Assembly: GCF_039535475.1 (NCBI RefSeq)
Contig: NZ_BAAAXG010000026.1
Span: forward strand, 2,356,001 to 2,420,000
DNA from: Streptomyces showdoensis
GTDB taxonomy: Bacteria; Actinomycetota; Actinomycetes; Streptomycetales; Streptomycetaceae
Direction: 5' to 3'
DNA length: 64,000 bases
Shown: in pieces, positions 19,084 through 30,204 of the stretch
Layout of the letters: each line of letters opens with the position of its first letter
Numbering within the stretch: the stretch's first letter is position 1
Notes under the pieces: generated by a model
Told to the model about the DNA's origin: nothing
What the model saw: only the letters and a program-made list of their open reading frames with translations
Database searches by the model: none
Position numbers and translations under genes: made by a program

Positions 19084-20048
19084 GTAAGTACCTGGTGACC
19101 GGTGGAGCCGGCTACGTGGGCAGCACGGTCGCCGCCCACCTCCTGGAGGCGGGGCACGAGGTCACCGTCCTCGACGACCTCTCCACCGGCTTCCGGGAGG
19201 GCGTCCCCGCCGGGGCCGAGTTCATCGAGGGCCGCATCCAGGACGCCGCGAAGTGGCTCGACGCCAGCTACGACGGCGTGCTGCACTTCGCCGCCTTCTC
19301 CCAGGTCGGCGAGTCCGTCGCCAAGCCCGAGAAGTACTGGGACAACAACGTCGGCGGCACCATGGCGCTGATCGCGGCCATGCGCGAGGCCGGCGTGCGC
19401 CGCCTGGTGTTCTCCTCGACCGCCGCCACCTACGGCGAGCCCGAGACCGTGCCGATCACCGAGGCCGCGCCGACCGCGCCGACCAACCCGTACGGCGCGA
19501 CCAAGCTGGCCGTCGACCACATGATCACCGGCGAGTGCGCCGCCCACGGCCTGGCCGCCGTGTCGCTGCGCTACTTCAACGTGGCCGGCGCCTACAAGGA
19601 GTGCGGCGAGCGGCACGACCCCGAGTCGCACCTCATCCCGCTGGTCCTCCAGGTCGCGCTCGGGCAGCGCGCCGCGATCAACGTCTACGGCGACGACTAC
19701 CCGACGCCCGACGGCACCTGCGTGCGCGACTACATCCACGTCGCCGACCTCGCCGAGGCCCACCTGCTGGCGCTGGACGCGATGACCGCCGGCGAGCACC
19801 TGATCTGCAACCTCGGCAACGGCAACGGCTTCTCCGTGCGGGAGGTCGTCGAGACCGTCCGCAAGGTCACCGGCCACCCGGTGCCCGAGGTCATGGCCGA
19901 GCGCCGCGCCGGGGACCCGGCCGTGCTCGTCGCCTCGGCCGACACGGCGCGCGAGCGCCTCGGCTGGACCCCGTCCCGCCCGGATCTGGCGGCCATCGTG
20001 GAGGACGCCTGGGCGTTCACCCGGAAGAAGGAGCAGGGACAGGCATGA
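19080..20048 (+). CDS. galE: UDP-glucose 4-epimerase
   Basis: NAD-dependent epimerase that interconverts UDP-galactose and UDP-glucose (322 residues, short-chain dehydrogenase fold). NAD-binding loop TGGAGYVGS at about residues 7-15, catalytic Ser in SSTAATYG (about 115-122) and the YxxxK motif in [12 protein letters not shown] (about 138-149), all intact; RYFNVAGA follows. The start is the rare TTG at 19080, overlapping the galT stop. It is the middle gene of the operon and overlaps galK by 4 nt. Confidence 0.95.
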   Translation: MSKYLVTGGAGYVGSTVAAHLLEAGHEVTVLDDLSTGFREGVPAGAEFIEGRIQDAAKWLDASYDGVLHFAAFSQVGESVAKPEKYWDNNVGGTMALIAAMREAGVRRLVFSSTAATYGEPETVPITEAAPTAPTNPYGATKLAVDHMITGECAAHGLAAVSLRYFNVAGAYKECGERHDPESHLIPLVLQVALGQRAAINVYGDDYPTPDGTCVRDYIHVADLAEAHLLALDAMTAGEHLICNLGNGNGFSVREVVETVRKVTGHPVPEVMAERRAGDPAVLVASADTARERLGWTPSRPDLAAIVEDAWAFTRKKEQGQA

Positions 20049-21199
20049 GCACGGTCGCGGCGGAGTTCGGCGCGCTGTACGGAGCGGCCCCCGACGGGGT
20101 CTGGGCCGCACCCGGGCGGGTCAACCTGATCGGCGAGTACACCGACTTCAACGAGGGCTTCGTACTCCCGCTGGCTCTGCCGCACACGGCCGTGGCCGCC
20201 GTCTCCCGCCGGGACGACGGCGTGCTGCGGCTGCACTCCGCCGAGGTCGGGGGCGGGATCGTGCAGCTCGACGTCGAGACCCTGGAGCCCCTGTCCGGGG
20301 CCTCGGGGTACGGCTGGGCCGCGTACCCGGCCGGTGTGGTGTGGGCACTGCGGGAGGCCGGGCATCCGGTCACCGGCGCCGACGTCCATCTCGCCTCGAC
20401 GGTGCCGACCGGCGCCGGGCTCTCCTCCTCCGCCGCCCTGGAGGTGGTGACCGCCCTCGCGCTGAACGACCTGTTCGGGCTCGGGCTCTCCCGCCCCGGG
20501 CTGGCCGTGCTCGCCCAGCGGGCGGAGAACGCCTTCGTCGGCGTGCCGTGCGGGGTGATGGACCAGATGGCCTCCGCGTGCGCCACCGAGGGCCACGCCC
20601 TGTACCTGGACACCCGGGACCTGTCGTACCGCCAGGTGCCCTTCGACCTCACGGCCCGGGGGCTGTGCCTGCTGGTCGTCGACACCCGGGTGAAGCACGC
20701 CCTGGGGGACGGCGCGTACGCGGAGCGGCGCGCCGGGTGCGAAGCCGGTGCGCGGGCGCTCGGTGTGCGCGCCCTGCGTGACGTACCGGCCACGCAACTG
20801 TCCGATGCCCTCGCACGTTTGGACGATGAAACGGTTCGTCGTTATGTCCGGCACGTGGTCTCCGACGACGACCGGGTCGAACGGGTGATCGCCCTCCTCG
20901 ACGCCGGCGACCCGCACGCGGTGGGCGCCCTGCTCACCGAGGGCCACGCCTCGCTCCGCGACGACCTGCGGGTCTCCTGCCCCGAACTGGACCTCGCGGT
21001 CGAGGCGGCGAACGCGGCGGGCGCGCTCGGCGCCCGCATGACCGGCGGCGGCTTCGGCGGTTCGGCGGTGGTCCTGGTGGCCGCGGACCGGGCGGAGGAG
21101 GTCGCGGCCGCGGTTGGCAAGGCCTTCGCCGAGGCGGGATTCGCCGCTCCGGGCGTCTTCCCGGCGGTCCCTTCGGCGGGCGCGCGCCGGGTGGGCTGA
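20045..21199 (+). CDS. galK: Galactokinase
   Basis: GHMP kinase that phosphorylates galactose at C1 (384 residues). The signature [19 protein letters not shown] (about 22-40) binds galactose, the ATP loop is [13 protein letters not shown] (about 120-132), CGVMDQMAS is at about 171-179 and the C-terminal MTGGGFGGS at about 332-340. Start ATG overlaps the galE stop (ATGA). Last gene of the Leloir operon; no obvious hairpin follows it. Confidence 0.96.
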   Translation: MSTVAAEFGALYGAAPDGVWAAPGRVNLIGEYTDFNEGFVLPLALPHTAVAAVSRRDDGVLRLHSAEVGGGIVQLDVETLEPLSGASGYGWAAYPAGVVWALREAGHPVTGADVHLASTVPTGAGLSSSAALEVVTALALNDLFGLGLSRPGLAVLAQRAENAFVGVPCGVMDQMASACATEGHALYLDTRDLSYRQVPFDLTARGLCLLVVDTRVKHALGDGAYAERRAGCEAGARALGVRALRDVPATQLSDALARLDDETVRRYVRHVVSDDDRVERVIALLDAGDPHAVGALLTEGHASLRDDLRVSCPELDLAVEAANAAGALGARMTGGGFGGSAVVLVAADRAEEVAAAVGKAFAEAGFAAPGVFPAVPSAGARRVG

Positions 21200-21438
21200 A
21201 GCCCCCGACTTCCCACGGACCCGCACAGTTCCGCGATTCGGCCTCCACCGGAGCGCCGCACCCTTACCCTGGTGCGCAGCGCCGGTGGGGGCCGGTGCTG
21301 ATCAGGGGTATCGAGACCCGCCGGGTACGGCGCCCGGGGCGGGGTAACTGTCATGGCACGGCGGCGGCCGTGCGACCGGCGGACCCGCCCCCGGCGTCGT
21401 GCCCGCGCCGGGCCGTTCCTCGACACTTGGGGGTGTCC

Positions 21439-22164
21439 GTGGCCCGTATCCGGGTTCTGGTGGTGGACGATCACCGCATCTTCGCCGAGTCGCTCGCAGC
21501 CGCCCTCGCGGCGGAGCCCGACGTCGACGTCACCGCCGCGGGCAGCGGCCCGGCCGCGCTGCGCTGCCTGGACCGCGGTGCCGGGGAGGGGCGGCGCTTC
21601 GACGTGATGCTGGTCGACGCCGACCTGGGCGGCGGCGACGGGATCGCGCTGGTCGCGGGGGTGCGCGAGGGGCGGCCCGGGCTGCGCAGCGTGGTGCTCG
21701 CGGAGAAGGACGACGCCCACCGGGCGGCGCTCGCGCTCCAGGCGGGCGCCTGGGGCTGGGTGGCCAAGGACTGTTCGCTGCAGCGGCTGCTGGCCGTGGT
21801 GCGCGGGGTGCTGCGGGACGAGACCCATCTGCCGCCGGCGCTGCTCACGGGGGTGCTGCGGGAGCTGACGGAGGCCCGCAAGCACCGTACGGAGAGCGAG
21901 CGGCTGGTGGAGTCGCTGACCCCGCGCGAGCGGGAGGTGCTGCGCTGCATGGTGGCCGGTCTCGGCCGCAAGGCGGTCGCCGAGCGGCTGTTCCTGTCGC
22001 CGCACACCGTCCGGACCCACATGCAGAACGTGCTGGGGAAGCTGGGCGTGCACTCGACGCTCGCCGCCGTGGCGCTGGCCCGGCGGGCCGGGGTGGGTCC
22101 GGCCGAGGAGCCGGACGCCGGGCTAGCCGGGGATGTTGTCGAACGGGGCGGTCAGCTGGCGTAG
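21439..22164 (+). CDS. NarL/LuxR-type response regulator
   Basis: Two-domain response regulator (about 241 residues). The receiver is intact: acidic pair in VLVVDDHRIF, phospho-acceptor Asp in VMLVDADLGGGDG (about residue 60) and Lys in GWVAKDCS. The LuxR HTH follows: LTPREREVLRCMVAGLGRKAVAERL, then HTVRTHMQNVLGKLGVHS. I prefer GTG 21439, preceded by GGGGG, over upstream starts that would add a non-family extension. No kinase is adjacent. Its last 42 bases overlap the convergent marR gene. Confidence 0.88.
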   Translation: MARIRVLVVDDHRIFAESLAAALAAEPDVDVTAAGSGPAALRCLDRGAGEGRRFDVMLVDADLGGGDGIALVAGVREGRPGLRSVVLAEKDDAHRAALALQAGAWGWVAKDCSLQRLLAVVRGVLRDETHLPPALLTGVLRELTEARKHRTESERLVESLTPREREVLRCMVAGLGRKAVAERLFLSPHTVRTHMQNVLGKLGVHSTLAAVALARRAGVGPAEEPDAGLAGDVVERGGQLA

Positions 22165-22620
22165 CAGGGCGGCCAGTTCGCCGCGCTCGGTGCGCGAGAG
22201 GCGGGCCAGGATGGCCCGCTCCTGGGCGAGGAGTCCGGCCAGCGCCTGGTCGGCGCGGTCACGGCCCTCGGGGGTGAGGCGGACCAGCACGCCGCGCCGG
22301 TCGCTGGGGTCGGGGAGCCGTTCGACCAGGCCCTTCTTGGTGAGCCGGTCGATGCGGTTGGTCATCGTGCCGGAGGTGACCAGGGTCTGGGTGAGCAGCT
22401 GGCCGGGGGAGAGCTGGTAGGGCGCGCCGGCCCGGCGGAGCGAGGTCAGGACGTCGAACTCCCAGGGCTCCAGCTGGTGCTCGGAGAAGGCGAGCCGACG
22501 GGCGCGGTCGAGGTGCCGGGCCAGGCGTGAGACACGGCTGAGCACCTCGAGCGGTTCCACGTCGAGGTCCGGGCGCTCTCGGCGCCATGCAGCGACCAGC
22601 CGGTCGACCTCGTCCTCCAT
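22123..22620 (-). CDS. MarR-family transcriptional regulator
   Basis: Winged-helix dimeric regulator of 165 residues. The recognition region reads TSGTMTNRIDRLTKKGLVERL, then the wing DPSDRRGVLVRLTPEGRDRADQA. FSEHQLEPWEFDVLTSLRRAG at about 44-64 is the usual helix-2 region. It is divergent from tam; the shared 178-nt AT-rich intergenic region carries a palindrome and four phased direct repeats, so autoregulation and control of tam are likely. The ligand is unknown. Confidence 0.92.
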   Translation of the reverse strand: MEDEVDRLVAAWRRERPDLDVEPLEVLSRVSRLARHLDRARRLAFSEHQLEPWEFDVLTSLRRAGAPYQLSPGQLLTQTLVTSGTMTNRIDRLTKKGLVERLPDPSDRRGVLVRLTPEGRDRADQALAGLLAQERAILARLSRTERGELAALLRQLTAPFDNIPG

Positions 22621-22642
22621 GTCGATCAGTGTAGAGGGTCTG

Positions 22643-22732
22643 TTGACATAAAGTCTCTTGGTATTAAGTCTCTCGACTTCAAGTGTCTCAATAAGAAATA
22701 TCTTGACGTAGAGATATAGTCTCCTGGACTAT
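22643..22732. promoter_or_regulatory. Divergent marR/tam promoters with operator array
   Basis: Plus strand: TTGACG (22703-22708), 18 nt, GACTAT (22727-22732) for tam. Minus strand: TTGAGA (22691-22686), 18 nt, TTAATA (22667-22662) for marR. A near-palindrome with arms ATATCT and AGATAT centred on ACGT (22698-22717) overlaps the tam -35. Repeats beginning AAGTCTCT at 22651 and 22666, AAGTGTCT at 22681 and AAATATCT at 22696 are spaced exactly 15 bp. Confidence 0.65.
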
Positions 22733-22798
22733 GGGGAAGGGACCGGGCCGGAACTCCGTTCCGCTTCGGCAACTCGTTCCAGCAAGGGGGCTTCGAAC

Positions 22799-23635
22799 AT
22801 GCATTCCGTGGAATCCGCCGCACCGACATGGGACCCACAGCAGTACCTCCGTCACGCGGGTCACCGCACCCGCCCGTTCATCGATCTGCTCGCCCGAATA
22901 CCGCAGCTGCCCGGCAACGACGGCCGGCCCGCCCGGATCGCCGACCTCGGCTGCGGCCCCGGCAACGTCACCGCGCTCCTCGCCGACCGCTGGCCCGACG
23001 CGCACATCACCGGCCTCGACCTCTCGCCCGAGATGCTGGAGCGGGCCGAGAAGGACTGGGCCGGCACCACGGCCGGCGGCGGCTGGCTCGACTTCCGGGC
23101 GGCCGACGCGGCCCACTGGACGCCGGAGGAGCCGTACGACCTGATCGTGTCCAACGCGGCCCTGCAGTGGGTGCCGAACCACCCCGAGTCCTTCGCCCCC
23201 TGGGTCGCGGGACTGCGCCCCGGCGGCACCTTCGCCTTCCAGGTCCCCGGCAACTTCACCTCGCCCAGCCACGCCCTGCTCGGCGAGCTCTGCGAGACCC
23301 CCGAGTGGCGCGGGCGGGTCGGCGACCAGGGACGGCGCTACGTCCACATCCTCGAACCGGGCGACTACCTCCGCCGGCTGACCGACCTCGGCTGCGAGAC
23401 GGACGTCTGGGAGACCACCTACCACCAGCTGCTCCCCGGCGAGGACCCCGTCCTCGACTGGGTGAAGGGCACCGCGCTGCGCCCGGTCCTCACCGCCCTC
23501 AGGGACGACCGCGCCGCCACCGAGGCCTTCCTCGCCCAGTACCGCGAACGGCTCCGCGAGGCCTACCCCCCGGGCCCGCACGGCACCCCGTTCCCGTTCC
23601 GGAGGATCTTCGCCGTCGCCAGGAAGGGCGCCTGA
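22799..23635 (+). CDS. tam: Trans-aconitate 2-methyltransferase
   Basis: SAM-dependent methyltransferase (278 residues) that methylates trans-aconitate, a spontaneous isomer of cis-aconitate that inhibits the citric acid cycle. The N-terminus WDPQQYLRHAGHRTRPFIDLL and the SAM motif IADLGCGPGNVTALL (about 47-61), then GLDLSPEML and IVSNAALQWVPNH, are characteristic of Tam. It is divergent from marR and followed by a VOC gene with one-base overlap (TGATG). Confidence 0.92.
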   Translation: MHSVESAAPTWDPQQYLRHAGHRTRPFIDLLARIPQLPGNDGRPARIADLGCGPGNVTALLADRWPDAHITGLDLSPEMLERAEKDWAGTTAGGGWLDFRAADAAHWTPEEPYDLIVSNAALQWVPNHPESFAPWVAGLRPGGTFAFQVPGNFTSPSHALLGELCETPEWRGRVGDQGRRYVHILEPGDYLRRLTDLGCETDVWETTYHQLLPGEDPVLDWVKGTALRPVLTALRDDRAATEAFLAQYRERLREAYPPGPHGTPFPFRRIFAVARKGA

Positions 23636-24003
23636 TGTTAGTAGCCGTCGATCACGTCCAGCTCGCCGCTCCGGTCGGCAGCGAGGACCTCCTGCGGGCC
23701 TTCTACGGGGACGTCCTCGGCATGACCGAGATCCCGAAGCCGCCCGTCCTCGCCGCCCGCGGAGGCTGCTGGTTCGCCGCCGCCGACGGCGCCGTCCAGC
23801 TCCACCTCGGGGTGGAGGCCGACTTCCGGCCCGCCCGCAAGGCCCACCCGGGCCTGCGGGTCTCCGGGATCCGCGACTTCGCGGCCCGCCTGGAGAGACA
23901 CGGGACCGAGGTCGTCTGGGACGGCGACCTGCCGGGCCACCGCCGCTTCCACTGCGCGGATCCGGTCGGCAACCGGCTGGAGTTCCTGGAGCCCGTCGAG
24001 TGA
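23635..24003 (+). CDS. Glyoxalase/VOC-fold protein with TTA second codon
   Basis: Small cytoplasmic protein (122 residues) of the vicinal-oxygen-chelate fold: VDHVQLAAP at the N-terminus, FYGDVLGMTEI, an internal GVEADFRPARKAH and the C-terminal DPVGNRLEFLEP metal-site motif with Glu. The reaction is unknown; the family includes glyoxalases, dioxygenases and resistance proteins. Its ATG shares one base with the tam stop (TGATG) and has AGGAAGGG upstream. Codon 2 is TTA, very rare in Streptomyces and read by the developmentally regulated bldA tRNA, so translation may be growth-phase dependent. Confidence 0.88.
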   Translation: MLVAVDHVQLAAPVGSEDLLRAFYGDVLGMTEIPKPPVLAARGGCWFAAADGAVQLHLGVEADFRPARKAHPGLRVSGIRDFAARLERHGTEVVWDGDLPGHRRFHCADPVGNRLEFLEPVE

Positions 24004-24006
24004 CAC

Positions 24007-24048
24007 GGGGACGGGGGCGCCGCACACGCGTGCGACGCCCCCGTCCCC
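24007..24048. terminator. Bidirectional hairpin between VOC and tetR genes
   Basis: A 13-bp stem (24007-24019 with 24036-24048) continues, after one mismatch, as a 5-bp inner stem with ACGC loop. It lies between convergent stop codons. Confidence 0.75.
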
Positions 24049-24060
24049 GGCCTCCGGGCC

Positions 24061-24741
24061 TCAGTTCTTGCGGTGCCCTATCAGCCGCGGCTTCTGCTCC
24101 AGGCCGTCCAGGCCGTGCCAGGCCAGGTTCACCAGGTGCGCCGCGACCTCCGCCTTCTTCGGCTTGCGCACGTCCAGCCACCACTGGCCGGTCAGGGCGA
24201 CGCTGCCGACCAGGGCCTGCGCGTACAGCGGGGCCAGCTTCGGGTCGAAGCCGCGGGCCTTGAACTCCAGGCCCAGGATGTCCTCCACCTGCGTGGCGAT
24301 GTCGCTGATCAGCGAGGCGAAGGTGCCCGTCGACTGCGCCACCGGCGAGTCGCGGACCAGGATGCGGAAACCGTCCGTGTAGCGCTCGATGTAGTCGAGC
24401 AGCGCGAACGCGGCCTGTTCGAGCAGCTCGCGCGGATGGCCGGCGGTCAGCGCGCCCGTCACCATGTCCAGGAGCTGGCGCATCTCCCGGTCCACCACGA
24501 CCGCGTACAGGCCCTCCTTGCCGCCGAAGTGCTCGTACACCACCGGCTTGGACACCCCGGCCTTCGCCGCGATCTCCTCCACCGACGTGCCCTCGAAGCC
24601 CTTCTCCGCGAACAGCGTGCGACCGATGTCGAGGAGCTGCTCCCGGCGCTCCGCGCCCGTCATCCTCACCCGGCGGCCGCGCCGGGGCTTCGGTTCACTC
24701 GTACTGCCTGTACTGCCTGCGATCGCCACGTCTTCCATCAT
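24061..24741 (-). CDS. TetR-family regulator, cotranscribed with desaturase
   Basis: One-component regulator of 226 residues. The HTH is VEEIAAKAGVSKPVVYEHF followed by GGKEGLYAVVVD (about 50-81); the rest is the helical ligand-binding domain (PVAQSTGTFASLISDIATQ). Its ATG at 24741 overlaps the stop of the fatty acid desaturase gene (ATGA), so the two are co-expressed. Inference: it senses acyl-CoA or a membrane-lipid signal and represses the operon through the palindromes upstream of the desaturase. Confidence 0.9.
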   Translation of the reverse strand: MMEDVAIAGSTGSTSEPKPRRGRRVRMTGAERREQLLDIGRTLFAEKGFEGTSVEEIAAKAGVSKPVVYEHFGGKEGLYAVVVDREMRQLLDMVTGALTAGHPRELLEQAAFALLDYIERYTDGFRILVRDSPVAQSTGTFASLISDIATQVEDILGLEFKARGFDPKLAPLYAQALVGSVALTGQWWLDVRKPKKAEVAAHLVNLAWHGLDGLEQKPRLIGHRKN

Positions 24742-25730
24742 GCCGCGTCTGCGGGCGCGCTCTGGCGCCGGGCTTCGATGCGGGAGGCGGCCGGCCAGCG
24801 CACGTCGGACGCCCAGCCCAGCTGCTCGAACCAGCGGATCAGCCGCGCGCTGGAGTCGACCTGGCCCCGCAGGACGCCGTGCCGGGCCGAGGTCGGGTCC
24901 GCGTGGTGCAGGTTGTGCCAGGACTCGCCGCAGGACAGGACCGCCAGCCACCACACGTTGCCCGAGCGGTCACGCGACTTGAAGGGGCGCTTGCCCACCG
25001 CGTGGCAGATCGAGTTGATCGACCAGGTGACGTGGTGCAGCAGCGCCACCCGGACCAGGGAGCCCCAGAAGAACGCCGTGAACGCGCCCCACCACGACAG
25101 CGTCACCAGACCGCCCACGACCGGCGGGATCGCCAGCGACACGACCGTCCAGAGCACGAACTGGCGGGAGATGCGCCGGATCGCCGGATCCTTGATCAGA
25201 TCGGGCGCGTACTTGTGCTGCGGCGTCTGTTCCTCGTCGAACATCCAGCCGATGTGCGCCCACCACAGCCCCTTCATCAGGGCCGGCACCGTCTCGCCGA
25301 AGCGCCACGGCGAGTGCGGGTCGCCCTCCGCGTCCGAGAACTTGTGGTGCTTGCGGTGATCCGCCACCCACCGCACCAGCGGCCCCTCGACCGCCAGCGA
25401 GCCCATGATCGCCAGCGCGATCCGCAGCGGGCGCTTCGCCTTGAACGAGCCGTGCGTGAAGTAGCGGTGGAAGCCGATCGTGATGCCGTGGCAGCCGATG
25501 TAGTACATCGCCGTCAGCAGGCCCAGGTCGAGCCAGCTCACCCCCCAGCCCCAGGCCAGCGGCACCGCCGCGACCAGGGCCAGGAACGGCACCGTGATGA
25601 ACAGCAGCAGCGTGATCTGCTCGATCGACCGCTTGCTGTCACCGCCCAGCGTGGCGGAGGGCAGATCAGGGGCGGTGGTCCCCCGTGCCTCGGAGGCGGT
25701 TTCCGAGGTCACCTCGGGGCTGATGGTCAT
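24738..25730 (-). CDS. Acyl-CoA/fatty acid desaturase (delta-9 type)
   Basis: Integral-membrane di-iron desaturase of about 330 residues. The three histidine boxes are present: HRYFTH, HRKHH and HNLHH (in ESWHNLHHADP). Four hydrophobic segments flank them. It introduces a cis double bond into saturated acyl chains, adjusting membrane fluidity. Start ATG 25730 has AGGGGA upstream, giving MTISPEVTS; an upstream in-frame start at 25838 would add a non-conserved basic extension. The stop overlaps the tetR start. Palindromes at 25781-25810 may be its operator. Confidence 0.93.
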   Translation of the reverse strand: MTISPEVTSETASEARGTTAPDLPSATLGGDSKRSIEQITLLLFITVPFLALVAAVPLAWGWGVSWLDLGLLTAMYYIGCHGITIGFHRYFTHGSFKAKRPLRIALAIMGSLAVEGPLVRWVADHRKHHKFSDAEGDPHSPWRFGETVPALMKGLWWAHIGWMFDEEQTPQHKYAPDLIKDPAIRRISRQFVLWTVVSLAIPPVVGGLVTLSWWGAFTAFFWGSLVRVALLHHVTWSINSICHAVGKRPFKSRDRSGNVWWLAVLSCGESWHNLHHADPTSARHGVLRGQVDSSARLIRWFEQLGWASDVRWPAASRIEARRQSAPADAA

Positions 25731-25780
25731 GGCTGTCCCCTGGGGGGTGAAGGTGAGGGCGCGTACGGAAAGGAGGCCGA

Positions 25781-25810
25781 GGCTACGGTCCCGTAACCTA
25801 CGGCGACGTA
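25781..25810. promoter_or_regulatory. Paired palindromes upstream of the desaturase
   Basis: GGcTACGG-TC-CCGTAaCC (25781-25798, mismatches in lower case) and TACG-GCGA-CGTA (25799-25810) lie back to back, 51-80 nt before the desaturase ATG. Their size and position fit a TetR operator. Confidence 0.5.
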
Positions 25811-25966
25811 AGTATGGCAGCGCGTCGGCGCCCGGCAAGAGCGCCTAAGCCGGGGCGTTGCCCGTGCCGCCGGATCGGACACCTATCCTGGGTGCGTCGG
25901 ACAGCGCGGTCCGCAAGCCTCCAGTACCCCTCCAGACGTGCTCAAACACTGCAAGGAGCCGCACCT

Positions 25967-28696
<2,730 letters not shown>

Positions 28697-28730
28697 CGAC
28701 GAGTGCCCCGGAGGGACCTCCGGACACGAC

Positions 28731-28764
28731 GGTGCCCCCGCGGGATCCTTCCCGCGGGGGCACC
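28731..28764. terminator. Bidirectional terminator between ppc and the LAXTG gene
   Basis: Perfect 15-bp GC-rich stem (28731-28745 with 28750-28764), TCCT loop, between convergent stops. No T-run, as is usual in Streptomyces. Confidence 0.8.
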
Positions 28765-28783
28765 GTCATGACGGCGTGTCGCG

Positions 28784-29578
28784 TCAGTGCTGCTGGGCCT
28801 TGCGGCGGCGGCTCACCAGGAAGGCGCCGGCGCCCGCGAGGACGGCGGCGACCGCGGCCAGGACGCCGATCGGGGCGCTGGAGCCGGTCTGGGCGAGGTC
28901 GCCCTCGGTGCCGTTGGTGCCGCCGGTGGAACCGGCGTCGGTCCCGGTGCTCGCGGTGGCGCCGGGGGTGGTGGCGGAGGCGGACGGCGACTCGGAGGTG
29001 CCGGGCGTCTCGGTGCCGGTGCCGGGCGTGCCGCTCGGGGTGCCGGACGGCGTCTCCGAGGGGGTGCCGGACGGGGTGCCCGACGGCGTCTCGGAGGGGG
29101 TCTCCGAGGGGGTGCCGCTCGGGGTGCCGGACGGCGTGGGCTCGCCCGGGTTCTCCTCGTCGGGCTCGCAGTCGGTCTTGAAGACCTTGTGCTTGGCGCG
29201 GCCGTTCTCGCCCTCGAAGTTCCAGAACAGCTTGTACTGGCCGTTCGGAAGGGTCATGTCCGCGGTGCGCTCGTGGCCGTCACCGTCGAGGACGATGGTG
29301 CCGTCCTTGACCGTGGTGCCCTTGTCCTGGTCGTTGTTGGCCCAGGCCTCGATGTGCCACTGGACCTTCTGGCCGGCGTCGAAGCCGAAGGCGTCCAGGT
29401 AGAAGGAGCACACCTTGGGCTCGTTCTGCTTGAGCTCTTCGTCGGTCTTCGAGTCGTGGATCTTCACGGTGCCGTTGTCGCCGTGCGGCTTGCCGCTTGC
29501 GAAGGCGCCGGGCGCCAGGACCAACGAGCCCGCCAGGGCCGCGACCAGGGCGCCGGCGGGTATGAGGGATCGTCGCAT
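28784..29578 (-). CDS. Sortase-anchored (LAXTG) surface protein
   Basis: Exported cell-wall protein of 264 residues. A signal peptide (about 1-27, ending GAFA) precedes a folded domain with two Cys residues (KVCSFYLDAFGF, FKTDCEPDEE) and WHIEAW. Then come a Pro/Ser/Thr/Gly/Glu wall-spanning repeat (PSGTPSETP units), LAQTGSSAP, a hydrophobic helix and the basic tail SRRRKAQQH. LAXTG plus helix plus positive tail is a class E sortase signal, the type used for chaplins and other Streptomyces surface proteins. The start at ATG 29578 gives the signal peptide; longer in-frame starts do not. Function unknown. Confidence 0.9.
   Translation of the reverse strand: MRRSLIPAGALVAALAGSLVLAPGAFASGKPHGDNGTVKIHDSKTDEELKQNEPKVCSFYLDAFGFDAGQKVQWHIEAWANNDQDKGTTVKDGTIVLDGDGHERTADMTLPNGQYKLFWNFEGENGRAKHKVFKTDCEPDEENPGEPTPSGTPSGTPSETPSETPSGTPSGTPSETPSGTPSGTPGTGTETPGTSESPSASATTPGATASTGTDAGSTGGTNGTEGDLAQTGSSAPIGVLAAVAAVLAGAGAFLVSRRRKAQQH
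29024..29148 (-). repeat. Coding tandem repeats, PSGTP/PSETP units
   Basis: Roughly nine 12-15-bp units in the wall-spanning region of the LAXTG protein. Such repeats vary in number between strains. Confidence 0.7.
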
Positions 29579-29625
29579 GTGCTGTCGTCCATCTGATGAG
29601 GGAAGCCGTGGGGGGCGGCTGAGGC

Positions 29626-29655
29626 AGCCTATCCGTCGCTTTAAGTCGCCCTTAA
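29626..29655 (-). promoter_or_regulatory. Possible promoter of the LAXTG gene
   Basis: Minus strand: TTAAGG (29655-29650), 18-nt spacer, TAGGCT (29631-29626), 47 nt upstream of the ATG. The -35 is weak. Confidence 0.35.
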
Positions 29656-29706
29656 CCCAGAGGACATAACGATTCGGTGGGATCACGCCATGGTGTCCGA
29701 AAATCG

Positions 29707-30150
29707 TCAGAGTGCGAAGAACGCGCCCAACAGCACCGCCGCCCCCGCGCCCGCCACCGACCACGCCGTCCTCGGCAGCCGCATCCCGCCCCCGATCAGC
29801 GGCGCCGCCAACAGCAGCGCCCCGCCCAGCGGGAGCCACGCGTGCAGCCCGCCGCCCCAGCCCGTCCGGACCGCCTCCTGCGTACCCGGCTTCACCACCA
29901 CCGGCAGCGTCTCGCCCTTCTCCGCCGCCACCGAGTGCTCGATCGTCAGCGCCCGCAGCCGCGAGGCCGGGTCCTCCGGCACGTAACGGCCGCTGCAGGT
30001 CTCCTCGGTGCAGCCGGTCACCGTCAGCGTGCCGTGCTCGCGCCCCTTCGGGAGCAGTACGTGCTGGGCCGTGTTCCAGGAGGACCAGGCGCCCGCGACG
30101 AGCAGGAGCAGGACGACCAGGGCCATGGCGGCGTTACGGGCGAACGTCAT
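29707..30150 (-). CDS. Small integral membrane protein
   Basis: Protein of 147 residues, function unknown. One N-terminal helix (about 7-25), an external loop of about 70 residues containing a Cys pair (GCTEETC) that could form a disulphide, and two C-terminal helices (about 100-145) separated by GGGMRLPRTA. Start ATG 30150 lies 8 nt after a minus-strand TACGAT, so the mRNA is probably leaderless. It is located between pth and the LAXTG gene on the same strand. No family recognised. Confidence 0.75.
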   Translation of the reverse strand: MTFARNAAMALVVLLLLVAGAWSSWNTAQHVLLPKGREHGTLTVTGCTEETCSGRYVPEDPASRLRALTIEHSVAAEKGETLPVVVKPGTQEAVRTGWGGGLHAWLPLGGALLLAAPLIGGGMRLPRTAWSVAGAGAAVLLGAFFAL

Positions 30151-30158
30151 GACCCGCG

Positions 30159-30164
30159 ATCGTA
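30159..30164 (-). promoter_or_regulatory. -10 hexamer of the small membrane protein gene
   Basis: TACGAT on the minus strand, 8 nt before the ATG at 30150; leaderless pattern. Confidence 0.4.
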
Positions 30165-30204
30165 CAGTCGTACCGAACGGGCGCCAGGCCGCGCCCGCCA
30201 CGCG

